From NCBI GenBank assembly GCA_000621185.1, contig JHYZ01000020.1:1-64000 (forward strand): a DNA stretch of 64,000 nt. The letters are read 5' to 3'. Position numbers and translations under genes: made by a program. The stretch comes from Franconibacter pulveris DSM 19144. GTDB taxonomy: Bacteria > Pseudomonadota > Gammaproteobacteria > Enterobacterales > Enterobacteriaceae. Shown piece after piece: positions 63,034 to 64,000 of this stretch. The notes under the pieces were generated by a model. It did no database searches and was not told where the DNA came from. It saw nothing but the letters and a program-made list of their open reading frames with translations. How positions within the stretch are numbered: the first letter of the stretch is position 1; the number at the start of each line of letters is the position of its first letter.

Positions 63034-63065
63034 AAAAGCCAGTGAGAAAACTCACTGGCTTTTTT
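63034..63065 (+). terminator. Terminator after tyrA
   Basis: AAAAGCCAGTGAG (63034-63046) pairs with CTCACTGGCTTTT (63051-63063) around a 4-nt loop, then a T-run. Confidence 0.88.
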
Positions 63066-63089
63066 CATGGCGACAAAAGGATGGCTGAC

Positions 63090-63977
63090 ATGACAGAACC
63101 GAAACCGTTATTTGACTACACCGGCGAGCTGCCGGAGGGTCCAACCTGGGATGCGGAAGAACAGGCGCTTTACTGGACCGATATCAATGCGAAAGAGATC
63201 CATCGCTATCATCTGCAAAGCGCAGAGCACCGTGTCTGGAAGTTTCCTGAAGAGGTGGGCTGTTTTGCGCTGCGTGAAAAGGGCGGCTTTATTGTCGCGC
63301 TGCGCAACGCCATCTGGCTTACCGATGAACATGGCGCGCTGACCCATAAAGTCTGTGACAACCCCAGCAACCCGGCGCTGGCGCGCTTTAACGACGGCGG
63401 CACCGACCGCGCAGGGCGTTTCTACGCGGGCACTTTCTGGGCCCCGGGCGATTATAACGGCGCGCTGCTGGTAAGGGTGGATCACAATCTTAAGCCCCGT
63501 GTCATTCATAGCGACATTCTGGGAGCGAATGGCCTGGCCTTCACGGAAGAGGGAGACTGGATGTATACCTCGGATACGCCAAACGCAGTCATTTATCGCA
63601 CACCGCTGGATGAGCAGGGCGAGCCGGGCAAGCGCGAAATATTTAAGCGCTTTGCTGAAGGAGAAGGGGGCCCCGACGGCGCCGCAATAGATAAAGAGGG
63701 GTGCTACTGGACGGCGCTTTATGACGGCTGGCGTATCGCCCGCTTTTCACCACAGGGTGAACAACTGGCGGAATATCGGCTGCCGGTGCGCTGCCCGACA
63801 ATGGTCTGCTTTGGCGGCCCGGACATGAAAACGCTTTTTATCACCACTTCCCGTGAAAACATGGAGCCGCAGGAGCTGGCGGAGCGTCCGCTTTCTGGCG
63901 CTATTTTTACGCTTGAGGTCGAGGTGGCAGGCATTGAGAAGCCGAAGTTTAAAGAAACGGCTTCTCAAGCGATATAA
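63090..63977 (+). CDS. SMP-30/gluconolactonase family protein
   Basis: ATG 63090, 8 bases after AAGGA, gives 295 residues; ATG 63081 is possible but its ribosome site would touch it. It is a six-bladed beta-propeller with metal-site segments: E in LPEGPTWD, N and D in ARFNDGGTDRAGRF, N in GANGLAF and D in GGPDGAAID. These enzymes hydrolyse sugar lactones such as gluconolactone; the substrate here is unknown. It lies just after the tyrA terminator and is complete within the window. Confidence 0.85.
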   Translation: MTEPKPLFDYTGELPEGPTWDAEEQALYWTDINAKEIHRYHLQSAEHRVWKFPEEVGCFALREKGGFIVALRNAIWLTDEHGALTHKVCDNPSNPALARFNDGGTDRAGRFYAGTFWAPGDYNGALLVRVDHNLKPRVIHSDILGANGLAFTEEGDWMYTSDTPNAVIYRTPLDEQGEPGKREIFKRFAEGEGGPDGAAIDKEGCYWTALYDGWRIARFSPQGEQLAEYRLPVRCPTMVCFGGPDMKTLFITTSRENMEPQELAERPLSGAIFTLEVEVAGIEKPKFKETASQAI

Positions 63978-64000
63978 CCGTCGCCAGGCCTGTCAGGCCG

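Noticed and set aside
62427-63080. Long N-terminal extension in frame with the gluconolactonase-like gene
   Set aside because: It overlaps tyrA out of frame and crosses the tyrA terminator; the family start is near 63090.

Overview
The window is a piece of an enterobacterial chromosome. The core genes (ssrA, smpB, ratAB, bamE, recN, nadK, grpE, yfjD, ypjD, ffh-rpsP-rimM-trmD-rplS, yfiL, aroF-tyrA) are in the usual Enterobacteriaceae order, and the proteins are close to the E. coli ones as I remember them. Overall gene content and high GC suggest Cronobacter or a close relative (Franconibacter, Siccibacter, Enterobacter). The genus is an inference and was not tested.

Positions 1-28260 hold an apparently complete temperate myophage prophage of about 28.2 kb. 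It is inserted in the 3' end of the tmRNA gene and bounded by a 48-bp direct repeat. The layout is P2/HP1-like. A leftward int-cI pair faces a rightward early operon: cox-like, CII-like, small genes, a DUF3850 gene, an adenine methylase and an HUH replication initiator. A short gene under a LexA-type box comes next, followed by a leftward ogr-like activator, portal and terminase. The rightward scaffold, capsid and head genes follow, then the sheath, tube, lysis, tape-measure, baseplate and fibre genes. The tail assembly chaperone carries a clear -1 frameshift signal. The intact tmRNA (28216-28580, minus strand) now uses a phage-supplied 3' end and terminator.

Positions 28600-46700 lie between ssrA and smpB. 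They carry a very large BapA/SiiE-like type I secreted adhesin (4144 residues, about 36 Ig-like repeats), followed by its TolC-like, ABC and HlyD-like secretion genes.

Positions 46700-64000 are core genes for ribosome rescue, outer-membrane assembly, SOS repair (recN with three LexA-type boxes), NAD kinase, heat shock (grpE with a sigma-32 promoter), SRP and ribosome/tRNA functions, and tyrosine biosynthesis. A His/Met-rich DUF2946 protein and a PepSY membrane protein sit between rplS and yfiL, where E. coli has yfiRNB. The window ends after an SMP-30/gluconolactonase family gene.

No CRISPR array, IS element, rRNA or tRNA gene was recognised. I did not find a clearly new multi-gene system. 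The most interesting items are the SOS-controlled prophage gene, the frameshift cassette, the non-coding phage end with a cos-like core, the adhesin architecture, and the DUF2946-PepSY pair.
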